The notes under the pieces are model-generated. The model saw only the letters and a program-made list of their open reading frames with translations, was not told where the DNA came from and did not search any database. A stretch of DNA of 64,000 bases, from assembly GCF_014451325.2 (NCBI RefSeq), contig NZ_JACSCH020000012.1, forward strand, positions 186,001 through 250,000, given 5' to 3'. Source of the stretch: Streptomyces sp. CB02980. Its GTDB lineage: Bacteria > Actinomycetota > Actinomycetes > Streptomycetales > Streptomycetaceae. This document shows, piece by piece, positions 24,501 through 32,353 of the stretch (the first letter of the stretch is position 1; the number at the start of each line of letters is the position of its first letter). The position numbers were made by a program, and so were the translations under genes.

Positions 24501-25790
24501 ATGTTCTTCACTGATCGCACCGACGCCGGTCGGCAGCTGGCCGCCCGGCTCGACCACCTCAAGGGCCGTGACGTCGTGGTGCTGGGTCTTCCCCGCGGTG
24601 GGGTGCCGGTGGCGGCCGAGGTGGCCGACGCCCTCGACGCTCCGCTCGACATCTGTCTCGTACGGAAGCTGGGCGTGCCCCAGCAGCCGGAGCTGGCGAT
24701 GGGCGCGCTCGGCGAGGGCGGCGTACGGGTGGTGAACGAGCGGGTGCTCCAGGAGGCCGGGGTCGGGGCGCGTGATCTGGCCGCGGTCGAGGAGCGCGAA
24801 CACGCCGAGCTGGATCAGCGGGCCCGCCGCTATCGGGGCAGCAGGCCCTCCGTGCCCCTGGAAGGCCGAACGGTCCTGGTCGTGGACGACGGTCTCGCCA
24901 CGGGTGCCACGGCGCTGGCGGCCTGCCGGGTGGTACGGGCCCGGGGCGCCGCCCGGATCATCCTCGCGGTGCCGGTGGCCCCCCGCGGCTGGAAGGCCCG
25001 GCTCGGTGGTGAGGCCGACGAGACGGTGAGTGTGCACGCGCCGGAGCTCTTCTACGCGATCGGACAGTTCTACCGGGACTTCACGCAGACCACGGACGCG
25101 GAGGTCCTCGCCTCTCTGGACCGGATCCGCGCCGCGCACGGACCGGTCGTCCAGGACGCGGACGTACGGATCCCCGTCGCCGACGGTGTCACGCTCGCCG
25201 GACGGCTCGCGGTGCCCGAGGGCGCCACCGGCATCGTCCTGTTCGCCCACGGCAGCGGGAGCAGCCGGCACAGCCCCCGCAACCGGGCGGTCGCGGGGGC
25301 GCTCAACCGGGCGGGACTCGGAACGTTGCTGTTCGACCTGCTCACCGAGGCCGAGGCGGTCGACCGGGCGCATGTCTTCGACACCCCGCTGCTCGCCGGC
25401 AGGCTCGCGCGCGCCACGGAGTGGCTCGCCGGGCGGCCGGAGAGCGAAGGCCTCCCGCTGGGCTACTTCGGGGCCAGTACGGGAGCGGCCGCCGCGCTGT
25501 GGGCGGCGGGCGACCCCGAGTCCTCCGTGGCCGCCGTCGTCTCACGCGGTGGCCGGCCGGACCTCGCGGCCGACCACCTGGCGCGGGTCAAGGCCCCGAC
25601 GCTCCTCGTGGTCGGAGGCAGGGACGCGCTGGTGCTCGACCTCAACCGGCGGGCCGAGTCGCTGCTGCACTGCGAGAGCCGGCTGGAGATCGTGGAGGGC
25701 GCCACGCACCTCTTCGAGGAGCCGGGCGCCCTGGAGGAGGTGGCGGAGCTCGCCACCTCCTGGTTCACCGGGCACTTCCGGGATCAGTAG
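24501..25790 (+). CDS. phosphoribosyltransferase/dienelactone hydrolase fusion
   Basis: 429 residues. Residues about 1-210 form a PRTase-type-I domain with PRPP loop VLVVDDGLATGATA and early PRGGVPVAAEVADAL. Residues about 225-429 form an alpha/beta hydrolase with FAHGSGSSR, nucleophile region GASTGAAAA, and histidine in ATHLFEE. Such fusions recur in actinobacterial dormancy/stress regulons together with Usp genes, which fits the Usp relic nearby. ATG 24501 follows GGAAGGAC; GTG 24477 is an alternative. The 3' end overlaps the convergent SLT gene by seven bases. The true reaction is not known. Confidence 0.88.
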   Translation: MFFTDRTDAGRQLAARLDHLKGRDVVVLGLPRGGVPVAAEVADALDAPLDICLVRKLGVPQQPELAMGALGEGGVRVVNERVLQEAGVGARDLAAVEEREHAELDQRARRYRGSRPSVPLEGRTVLVVDDGLATGATALAACRVVRARGAARIILAVPVAPRGWKARLGGEADETVSVHAPELFYAIGQFYRDFTQTTDAEVLASLDRIRAAHGPVVQDADVRIPVADGVTLAGRLAVPEGATGIVLFAHGSGSSRHSPRNRAVAGALNRAGLGTLLFDLLTEAEAVDRAHVFDTPLLAGRLARATEWLAGRPESEGLPLGYFGASTGAAAALWAAGDPESSVAAVVSRGGRPDLAADHLARVKAPTLLVVGGRDALVLDLNRRAESLLHCESRLEIVEGATHLFEEPGALEEVAELATSWFTGHFRDQ

Positions 25791-26671
25791 GCGCCGTTGA
25801 CGTTGTCGATGGAGCCGTAACGGTCGGCCGCGTAGTTGCAGGCGGCGGTGATGTTGGCGACCGGGTCGAACAGGTCCATCGAGGTGCCGGGCACGTGGTA
25901 GGCCAGGAAGGTCGGCTCGATGACCTGGAGCAGGCCCTTGGAGGGGGTGCCGGCCACGGCGTTGGAGTCCCAGAGGTTGATGGCCTGGGGGTTGCCCGAG
26001 GACTCCCGCAAGATGTTGCGGTGGATCCCCTCGTACGAGCCGGGGATGCCGCGCTGGGCCATGATGTCCAGCGACTCGCGGATCCAGCCGTCCAGGTTGT
26101 TCGCGTACTGGGTGGCGGCGACGGCGGCGGCCTTGACCGGAGCGGCGGCGGCAGCGGGAGCGGCGGCCGAGGCACCGGTGTTGGTGGCGACGGCCGGGGT
26201 GGCGCTCCGGCGCTCGGAGCGGCTCGCCCGTTCGGTCGTGGCGGTCTTCTTCGCCTTCGTGGGAGCAGCGGCCTTCACGGAACCCGGACGAAGCGTCAGT
26301 TCAAGGCCCGGGTGAATAAGTGACGGATTGTCACCCACGGTGCTCTTGTTGGCGCGGTAAAGGCCCTTCCAGCCGCCCTGAATTCCCTTCTTCTGCGCAA
26401 TCAGGGAAAGCGAGTCGCCGCTGACGACCGTGTAGGTGCGCGCGGCGGCCGGAGCGGCGGGAGCCTTCGGCGCGGCCTTCGCGGCGGCCGGAGTGGCGGG
26501 GGCGGTGATGACCTTGGCGGCGGTTTCCGGAGCTCCGGAAACGGGCGCGGCACCGGCCACGGCCGGGGCGATCAGCGGGAGGGCGAGAGCGGCTCCGCCC
26601 GTGCCGACCAGCGCGAGTCCACGGGAGACGGGGCGGCGGCGGGGACGGCGGTGCTTACCGTGAGCAGGCAT
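25784..26671 (-). CDS. secreted LysM-transglycosylase (SLT) protein
   Basis: 295 residues. A long basic signal peptide (RRPRRRPVSRG, hydrophobic to about 45) and an Ala/Pro linker lead to a LysM domain (TYTVVSGDSLSLIAQKKGI, about 78-128). A second low-complexity linker leads to a soluble lytic transglycosylase-like domain (about 188-290) with catalytic glutamate in ILRESSGNPQAIN. It resembles resuscitation-promoting-factor-like muralytic enzymes acting in germination or growth. Expression is predicted to be controlled by the c-di-AMP riboswitch in its 5' leader. The ribosome site GGAGAGG follows the aptamer directly. Confidence 0.9.
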   Translation of the reverse strand: MPAHGKHRRPRRRPVSRGLALVGTGGAALALPLIAPAVAGAAPVSGAPETAAKVITAPATPAAAKAAPKAPAAPAAARTYTVVSGDSLSLIAQKKGIQGGWKGLYRANKSTVGDNPSLIHPGLELTLRPGSVKAAAPTKAKKTATTERASRSERRSATPAVATNTGASAAAPAAAAAPVKAAAVAATQYANNLDGWIRESLDIMAQRGIPGSYEGIHRNILRESSGNPQAINLWDSNAVAGTPSKGLLQVIEPTFLAYHVPGTSMDLFDPVANITAACNYAADRYGSIDNVNGAY

Positions 26672-26683
26672 GACGGGATTCCT

Positions 26684-26860
26684 CTCCGGCGCCTTCGGGG
26701 TGAGCTGTCGGGTTCGGACTGGAGATGTCCGGCCGCGCACACGCGGCTTCACCCCGAGCCGTTCCGGAATCCGGGCCGGCGTATTCGTGGGTCCCCCGCT
26801 CCTGCCGTCGGGTGAAAGAGAGGTATTTCGAGCGGTGGCAGGATTCGGCGATCCGCTCGA
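26684..26860 (-). ncRNA. ydaO/yuaA c-di-AMP riboswitch
   Basis: The minus-strand leader of the LysM-SLT gene carries the class's conserved blocks in order. These are GATCGCCGAATCC at the 5' end, GGCAGGAGCGGGGGACCCA, CTCGGGGTGAAGCCG, then GTCCGAACCCGACAGCTCACC and AAGGCGCC. This matches the ydaO consensus, including the GTCCGAACCCG-CAGCTxACC block. In actinomycetes such elements sit ahead of cell-wall hydrolase genes and switch expression off at high c-di-AMP. The aptamer ends about 13 bases before the ATG and abuts the ribosome site. Confidence 0.88.
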
Positions 26861-27201
26861 ATGGAGGTGACCGTAGGCCAGTAATGCGATGGAGAACAAG
26901 AGGATCTGTGTCCAGGGGTCGGTGAAAGGATCACCGAATTCATGGAATTCAAGATCGGCGGTTGCTCCTTCGCATCGAACTTCCTTGTCCCGCACGGCCT
27001 GCGCGGATTCTGATCACCGATGGGTGTCCGGAAAAGTGAGTCGCATCACTAGGTACTCAATGCCCGAATGTGCACGATAATTCTGTTAATGGTGGAGTGG
27101 GCGATAAGGGCCCGTTCGGCCGCAGGGGCACTCAAGGGCATAAGTCGCAAAACCGACATTCCTCATGAAAGATGGAGCCACCCGACCGAGGAGCCGCCCG
27201 G
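26861..27201. other. 341-bp intergenic region, promoter side of riboswitch
   Basis: Less GC-rich than its surroundings. It holds a CGGTGA-AAGGA-TCACCG hairpin (26920-26936), GAATTC twice (26936-26941 and 26945-26950) and repeated GATCACCGA. The riboswitch promoter should lie here. I saw no supported gene; an open frame upstream of 26671 running into the leader looks fortuitous. Confidence 0.5.
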
Positions 27202-27804
27202 ATGTCGCCCTCCGCCTCCCTGCTCACCCCCGAGACCCTCGACCGTGAGGCCGCCGCCCTCTACGAGAGCGCCACCTGGCAGCGAATCGTCACGGACTGG
27301 ACCGAGCCGCCGGTGCCCGCCCCCGCCGTGGAGAGCTGGCGTGACCTGCTCACCGTGCCGGTGGAGCAGCTCGTCGCCGACGCGCTCGACGCGCTGCCGC
27401 CGGCGCTTCCCGCCGAACGCCGGCTCCCCGGCCGGATCGGAGCCGTCCTGCCCGACCGACTGCACGCCTGGCGCCGCATCGGCCGGCCCGAGCTGCGCCC
27501 CTCGGTCCACCTCGGCTACGCGCGCCTCGTGCTGACGGAGTGGGGCTGGCAGAACGCCCCGTACAAGCTGCGCGACGCGCGCGGGGCCCGGTGTGTCTGC
27601 GGTGCGCTCCTCGCCGCGCACCGTCTCGGCCACGGCAGCGCGGCCACGATGAACGAGGCGGCCGCATGGATCATGGCCGAGCTCCGGTCGCGGGGGTGGG
27701 GCGAGCTGATCGGGCCGTGGAACCGGGCCCCGGGCCGTACGGCCGCCGAGGCGGTGGCCCTCCTCGACGCCACGATCCACCGCGCGGCGCACGCCGGACG
27801 CTGA
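27202..27804 (+). CDS. DUF6197-like protein
   Basis: 200 residues, cytoplasmic. The C-terminal part has a pattern seen in DUF6197 proteins: RCVCGALLAAHRLGHGS, then a helical segment, then GPWNRAPGRTAAEAVALLDATI. No catalytic motif is obvious. ATG 27202 follows GAGGAG; ATG 27172 is in frame. The function is unknown. It is monocistronic and ends at a strong terminator. Confidence 0.65.
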   Translation: MSPSASLLTPETLDREAAALYESATWQRIVTDWTEPPVPAPAVESWRDLLTVPVEQLVADALDALPPALPAERRLPGRIGAVLPDRLHAWRRIGRPELRPSVHLGYARLVLTEWGWQNAPYKLRDARGARCVCGALLAAHRLGHGSAATMNEAAAWIMAELRSRGWGELIGPWNRAPGRTAAEAVALLDATIHRAAHAGR

Positions 27805-27816
27805 CGGCCTGACGGC

Positions 27817-27848
27817 AGGCGGGGCGGCGGCGAAGCGGTCGCCGCCCC
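27817..27848. terminator. bidirectional hairpin terminator
   Basis: Perfect 11-bp stem (GCGGGGCGGCG and complement), 10-base loop, between convergent genes. Confidence 0.8.
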
Positions 27849-27865
27849 GCACCCGGAGGGCGGGA

Positions 27866-29890
27866 TCAGCCGGTGATGCTCGGCGCTCCGGTCTCGATGT
27901 GACCGGTGTACCGGCGCGACCAGGTCCCGTCGATGTCGGCCAGGATCGTGAAGTCGTACCAGCCGTTGTGGTAGGCGACCGCGTTGAAGAAGTCCTCCCG
28001 CGTGGAGCCGGCCGGGACCGTGTAGGTCCAGGGGCCGTCCGTGCGGTAGGCGTTCGAGCGGATCGTGAACGTCACCGGTCCGGCCGAGGTGTTGCTCAGC
28101 TTGAACCACAGGGCCGTCCGGCCCGTGCCCGTCTCGGTCGCGAACCGGGAGGTCGCCTCGATGGCCTTGCCGGCCTTGGAGGCGTCGCCGATGAACCGGC
28201 GCAGGAAGCGGTTCGGGCCCATCATCGAGATGTCGTACTTGCCGGACCCCGACCCCAGGCCGATGTTGAAGTAGTCGGTGGCCGTACCGCCCGGGTCGAC
28301 GGTGTACTGCCAGGCGGCCGTGTCGCGGTGCTGGTGCGGGTGGATCGAGAAGTGGGCCGCCCGCTGTGCCTCGGTGCCCTGGTTCGTCATCGAGAACCAG
28401 GCGAGGATCTTGCCCGCGGCTCCGAACTCGAAGCGGTCGAGGTTGCCGTTCACCTGGTACGGCAGGGCGCGGGCCGGCCGGGTGCCGGCCTCCTGCGCGG
28501 GCTGGGCGTTGTTCTGGGGTGCCGGGTTCGGCAGCGGACCGCAGGTCGCCTGACCGATGACCTTCGCCGTGGAGGGGAGGCCGGACGGCACGCCGTACAC
28601 CGGGTGGGCGAAGTCGAAGACGCCGGTCAGATCACCCGTCACCTTCCGTCGCCAGGCGCTGATGTGGGGGCAGGTGGCCGGCGTGCCGAGGGCCGTCGTC
28701 CACGTTTCCATGAAGCGCAGCACCGAAGTGTGGTCGAAGACCTCCGAGCTCACCCAGCCGCCCCGGGTCCACGGGGACATGACAATCATGGGGACCCGGA
28801 AGCCCAGGCCGATCGGTACGCCGTCGAGGTACTCGCCCGGGGTGCCCGGGGGAGCGACCGGCGGCGGCACATGGTCGAAGAAGCCGTCGTTCTCGTCGTA
28901 GTTGAGGAACAGCACGGTCGAGTCGAACACGTCGGCGTCGGCGGCGAGCGCGCGGTAGACGAGGTCGACGAAGTGCGCGCCGTCCCCGGGCGGTGCGTAG
29001 GGGTGCTCCGAGAACGCCTCGCTCGCGACCACCCACGACACCTGGGGCAGCGTGCCCGCGACGACATCGGCGCGGATCGCGGCGGCGATGTCGTCCGGGG
29101 TCGAGCCGGTCACCTTGGGGACCGAACCCATGCCGCGGTCGTGCAGCGGGTCTCCGGGCCGCGCGTCGGTGAACTTCTTGAAGTAGGCGAGACCGTTGTC
29201 GCCGTAGTTGTCCTGGGCGTTCTGATAGACCTTCCAGCTCACGCCGGCCCGCTGGAGCGCCTCGGCGTACGTCTCCCAGGTGAGTCCCGACTCGTCGCCG
29301 CCGTCCTTGCTGGAGCCGTCGATCTTCCCGCTCCACAGGAAGGTGCGGTTGGGGCCGGTGGCGCTGAGCGCCGAGCAGAAGTACGCGTCGCAGATCGTGT
29401 AATGGTCGGCGAGCGCGTGGTGGAAGGGGATGTCCTCGCGGTCGAGGTGGCCGAGCGTCCGGGTGTTGCCCACGCCGGTGACCCAGTTGTCGAGACGGCC
29501 CTTGTTCCACGCGGCGTGCTGCGAGGTCCAGCTGTGCGGCAGGTCGCCGTTGCACTGGGCGAGGGTCTCGCCGTCCACGCCGCCGGCGGGCGGGGTGTCG
29601 CTGAGCTTCCAGGGGTACTGGCGGCCGCCCCAGTTGGGCTGGTTGAACATGCCCCAGCCGCCGGGGATGTTGCCCGCGGCGCGGTCGCCGAAGCCCCGTA
29701 CACCGCGCAGGGTGCCGAAGTAGTGGTCGAAGCTGCGGTTCTCCTGCATGAGGATCACCACGTGCCGGACGTCGGTGAGGGTGCCGGTGGCCGCCCTCGC
29801 GGCGGCGGAGGCCCGGGCCGCCGGCAGCGCGGCGCCCGCCACGAGCCCCGCGCCGATGCCGACGAATCCTCTGCGGCTGATGGGAATCAT
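27866..29890 (-). CDS. Tat-secreted phosphocholine-type phospholipase C
   Basis: 674 residues. The twin-arginine signal is SRRGFVGIG, with an Ala-rich hydrophobic stretch to about residue 32. The phosphoesterase domain (about 40-450) begins with the hallmark ILMQENRSFDHYFGTLRG and includes FHHALADHYTICDAYF and DENDGFFDHVPPP. Two C-terminal beta domains of the bacterial PLC type (about 480-570 and 580-674) follow. It hydrolyses phosphatidylcholine/sphingomyelin headgroups outside the cell. The ribosome site AGGAGAGG precedes ATG 29890. Phosphate control is common in the family, but I could not identify a convincing Pho box here. Confidence 0.93.
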   Translation of the reverse strand: MIPISRRGFVGIGAGLVAGAALPAARASAAARAATGTLTDVRHVVILMQENRSFDHYFGTLRGVRGFGDRAAGNIPGGWGMFNQPNWGGRQYPWKLSDTPPAGGVDGETLAQCNGDLPHSWTSQHAAWNKGRLDNWVTGVGNTRTLGHLDREDIPFHHALADHYTICDAYFCSALSATGPNRTFLWSGKIDGSSKDGGDESGLTWETYAEALQRAGVSWKVYQNAQDNYGDNGLAYFKKFTDARPGDPLHDRGMGSVPKVTGSTPDDIAAAIRADVVAGTLPQVSWVVASEAFSEHPYAPPGDGAHFVDLVYRALAADADVFDSTVLFLNYDENDGFFDHVPPPVAPPGTPGEYLDGVPIGLGFRVPMIVMSPWTRGGWVSSEVFDHTSVLRFMETWTTALGTPATCPHISAWRRKVTGDLTGVFDFAHPVYGVPSGLPSTAKVIGQATCGPLPNPAPQNNAQPAQEAGTRPARALPYQVNGNLDRFEFGAAGKILAWFSMTNQGTEAQRAAHFSIHPHQHRDTAAWQYTVDPGGTATDYFNIGLGSGSGKYDISMMGPNRFLRRFIGDASKAGKAIEATSRFATETGTGRTALWFKLSNTSAGPVTFTIRSNAYRTDGPWTYTVPAGSTREDFFNAVAYHNGWYDFTILADIDGTWSRRYTGHIETGAPSITG

Positions 29891-30255
29891 GCTCCGCCTC
29901 TCCTGTCACGGTGTGCCCGGACGGCACGTCGGGAGACATGATGGGGGAGGGGGGCTTAAAGGTATACGGCCGTGCGGTAATTCCTGGGTTAACAGCCAAG
30001 GGCCAGGGGTCACCGGGGTTGAAATTGGTCCGACCTCATACCAATAAGGTCGATGTCTGTGCCGGTGTCCTGACCTGACAGCAACGCAGGACACGTCTCT
30101 CCGCAAGGCTTAGAGTCGTGAGTAAGAGGCGTTCCGTCCCGGCCCGTGACCGTGGACCATGCGGAGCGTGGGGTACGGGACTTCGCGCGGTCGGCCGGCC
30201 ACGGCCAACGGGGGAGCCTTGCCGTCCGGCCCTGAGTTCAGGGGTCCGATGAGTC
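29891..30255. promoter_or_regulatory. 365-bp divergent intergenic region with nested inverted repeats
   Basis: Two interleaved repeats share a 10-base spacer: ATTGGT/ACCAAT (30024-30029, 30040-30045) and CGACCT/AGGTCG (30031-30036, 30047-30052). A third, GTGTCCTG/CAGGACAC, is at 30065-30072 and 30087-30094. The region is lower in GC than its neighbours. No gene seen. Confidence 0.5.
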
Positions 30256-31359
30256 ATGCCTGACGTGAGGGTCGTGTGGACAGGGCTTGAGTGCCGTATG
30301 AGGCAAGAGGAGATAGACGAGATATTCGGCACCGTTCAGCTGATCACCGAGGTGACTACGGATCCACCGCCACCGCTGAAGTTCCCGGACAGTGGCACGC
30401 TGGAGTTCGGGCCTCCCGGGCAGCGAATCTTCTCCGCCGGGCGGCTGTTGTACTCCGGTCCGGCGCGGGACATGAGCGTCTCCGTCGCGATGGTGGAATG
30501 GGAATCGGGTGACGTGGAGAAGGCCAAGGAGGCCGTTGCCGACGCCGTCTCCACTGCGGCGACGCTAGCTGTCGGTCTCGCGACCGGCGGAGTGGGTTTC
30601 TTGGCCGAGCCCTTGATCGATGGCATTGTCGAAGGTCTGGTCGACGTCTTCGCCGACGACGTTTTCGGCCTTCAGGACGACGCCTACAACCCGTCGGCGA
30701 TCTTCATCACAAAGGACCAGCTGCTGAACGCGGACGCCCGACGCAAGACCGTGCAGCGTGCCGACGACCCGCACACACTGCAGTTCACCGATCTCGTCAT
30801 CATCACCGGCACCGACGATGCCGGGGACATGGGTGCCTACCATCTGTACCTGGACGTTCAGCCGTTGGCCGCCCCGGGCGGAGGCGGCGGGCCCGTGGAC
30901 GACGGTGTCGGCACCCCCGCACTGAGCAGGGGTTCGCAGGGAGTGGCCGTGGAGAAGCTCCAGCGGCTGCTGAACGCCCATGTGCCGGACCTCCAGCCCT
31001 TGGATGTCGACGGGGACTTCGGCTCCGTCACGGAGGCGCGTGTCCGCGAGTACCAGCGTCGCGTCGACATCGTGGTCGACGGTGAGGTGCGCCTCCAGAC
31101 CTGGGGCATGCTGACGGGCCTTGAACGAGCACAAGAGGACGCGGCCGGTACGCCCCCGCTGCGCAGGGGCGATCACGGCGCGGCGGTTCGCAAGCTCCAG
31201 CGGTTGCTGAACGCCCGCGTGCCGGATCTCCAAGCCCTCGCGATCGACGGGGACTTCGGTGATGTCACGGAAGTACACGTCCGGGAGTTCCAGAGCCGCC
31301 TCGCCGTCATCGTCGACGGCTTCGTCGGCCCTCAGACCTGGAACGCGCTGAAGCTCTGA
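30256..31359 (+). CDS. two-repeat peptidoglycan-binding protein with unknown N-domain
   Basis: 367 residues, no signal peptide. Residues about 1-205 form an unrecognised domain: VRVVWTGLECRM at the start, a Gly/Ala-rich amphipathic stretch near 90-140 (STAATLAVGLATGGVGF), DDVFGLQDD, and TDLVIITGTDDAGDMGAYHL near the end. Two PG_binding_1 repeats follow (about 222-290 and 300-367), each with KLQRLLNA, DGDFG and a terminal QTW. The two repeats are very similar at DNA level, implying recent duplication. Codon use is less GC-biased than in neighbouring genes. It may be a cell-wall-targeted effector released by lysis or a non-Sec route (inference). The ribosome site is weak. Confidence 0.75.
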   Translation: MPDVRVVWTGLECRMRQEEIDEIFGTVQLITEVTTDPPPPLKFPDSGTLEFGPPGQRIFSAGRLLYSGPARDMSVSVAMVEWESGDVEKAKEAVADAVSTAATLAVGLATGGVGFLAEPLIDGIVEGLVDVFADDVFGLQDDAYNPSAIFITKDQLLNADARRKTVQRADDPHTLQFTDLVIITGTDDAGDMGAYHLYLDVQPLAAPGGGGGPVDDGVGTPALSRGSQGVAVEKLQRLLNAHVPDLQPLDVDGDFGSVTEARVREYQRRVDIVVDGEVRLQTWGMLTGLERAQEDAAGTPPLRRGDHGAAVRKLQRLLNARVPDLQALAIDGDFGDVTEVHVREFQSRLAVIVDGFVGPQTWNALKL

Positions 31360-31383
31360 CGTCCGGCGGAAGCGGACCACCCG

Positions 31384-32205
31384 TCAGACGGTGAGGACCT
31401 TCACCCCGGCCTCGGTCAGCTGGGCGACCGCCTCCGCGCCGATGCCCGTGTCGGTCACGAGCAGATCGATCCGGTCCAGGCCGCAGATCCGCGCGAAGGC
31501 CCGGCGGCCCATCTTCGAGGAGTCGGTCACCACGACGACCCGGCTCGCCCGCTCCGCGAAGAGCCGGCTGATGCTCGCCTCGTCCTCGTGGTGCGCCATC
31601 ACGCCGAGCGTGGGGTCGACCCCGTCGACCCCGAGCACCACCACGTCGAGCACGACCTCGTTGAGCACCCCGACCGTCAGGGGGCCCACCAGTTCGTACG
31701 TCTGGGGGCGTGCCACGCCGCCGGTGGTGACGATCTTGATCTGCGGGCGCACCGCGAGTTCGCCCGCGATGTTGAGCGCGTTGGTGACCACGGTCAGCGC
31801 GGGTCCGGAGCTCGCCGTTCCCGCCGTCCCGGCCGTCCCCGCGGTGTCGGCCCGACCGCTCGCGAACCGCAGGGCGAGGGCGCGTGCCACCTCCGTCGTC
31901 GTCGTACCGCCGTTGAGCCCGACGACCTCGCCGGGGGCGATCAGGTCGGCGGCCGCCTCCGCGATCCGCCGCTTCTCCGCGGCGTGCCGCGTCGACTTGT
32001 ACCGCAGCGGCAGCTCGTACGAGACGCCGTGCGCGACCGCCCCGCCCCGTGTCCGTATCAACAGCTGCTGCTCGGCGAGCTCGTCGAGATCCCGGCGGAT
32101 CGTGGCGGCCGACACGTCCAGTGCGGTCGCCGCCTCCTCGACCTCCAGCTTCCCCGAGGCGGCGAGTAGTTCAAGGAGCGTGTTCCACCGCTCGTGCTTG
32201 GACAT
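31384..32205 (-). CDS. DeoR-family repressor (AgaR/GlpR-like)
   Basis: 273 residues. The N-terminal DeoR helix-turn-helix is RWNTLLELLAASGKLEVEEA followed by VSAATIRRDLDEL. The C-terminal sugar-phosphate sensor has GLNGGTTTTEVA, VTNALNIAGEL and VTDSSKMGRRAF. A TAGTAGTAG-encoded insert (9-bp tandem repeats near residues 140-150) lies in a loop. It is divergent from an AgaS-like isomerase gene and should repress it through the TGCTTGAA inverted repeat. The inducer is probably an amino-sugar or tagatose phosphate. GGGAGGG precedes ATG 32205. Confidence 0.88.
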   Translation of the reverse strand: MSKHERWNTLLELLAASGKLEVEEAATALDVSAATIRRDLDELAEQQLLIRTRGGAVAHGVSYELPLRYKSTRHAAEKRRIAEAAADLIAPGEVVGLNGGTTTTEVARALALRFASGRADTAGTAGTAGTASSGPALTVVTNALNIAGELAVRPQIKIVTTGGVARPQTYELVGPLTVGVLNEVVLDVVVLGVDGVDPTLGVMAHHEDEASISRLFAERASRVVVVTDSSKMGRRAFARICGLDRIDLLVTDTGIGAEAVAQLTEAGVKVLTV

Positions 32206-32285
32206 GGGTCCCTCCCTCGGGCTCGTGCGCGCGTCCGATTCTATCCGCCGACGGGCGCGGGACCTGGAAAGAGCGTGCATGTTTC

Positions 32286-32311
32286 TGCTTGAATGACATC
32301 GACTTCAAGCA
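32286..32311. promoter_or_regulatory. TGCTTGAA-N10-TTCAAGCA operator
   Basis: Perfect 8-bp arms (32286-32293 and 32304-32311) between divergent DeoR and SIS genes, 43 bp before the SIS ATG. Confidence 0.65.
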
Positions 32312-32353
32312 TCTTTCATCATTTCAGTGCACTCTTCTTGCAAGGAGACCCGC

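Noticed and set aside
26672..26995. Extended N-terminus of the LysM-SLT protein to 26995
   Set aside because: The extension would be translated from the riboswitch aptamer and lies upstream of a clear signal peptide and ribosome site at 26671.
29940..30010. PhoP box upstream of phospholipase C
   Set aside because: Only one GTTAACC resembles the GTTCACC direct-repeat unit; the neighbouring 11-mers match too poorly.
30020..30045. DasR (dre) site
   Set aside because: TGGTCCGACC has the half-site spacing shifted by one base relative to TGGTCTAGACCA.
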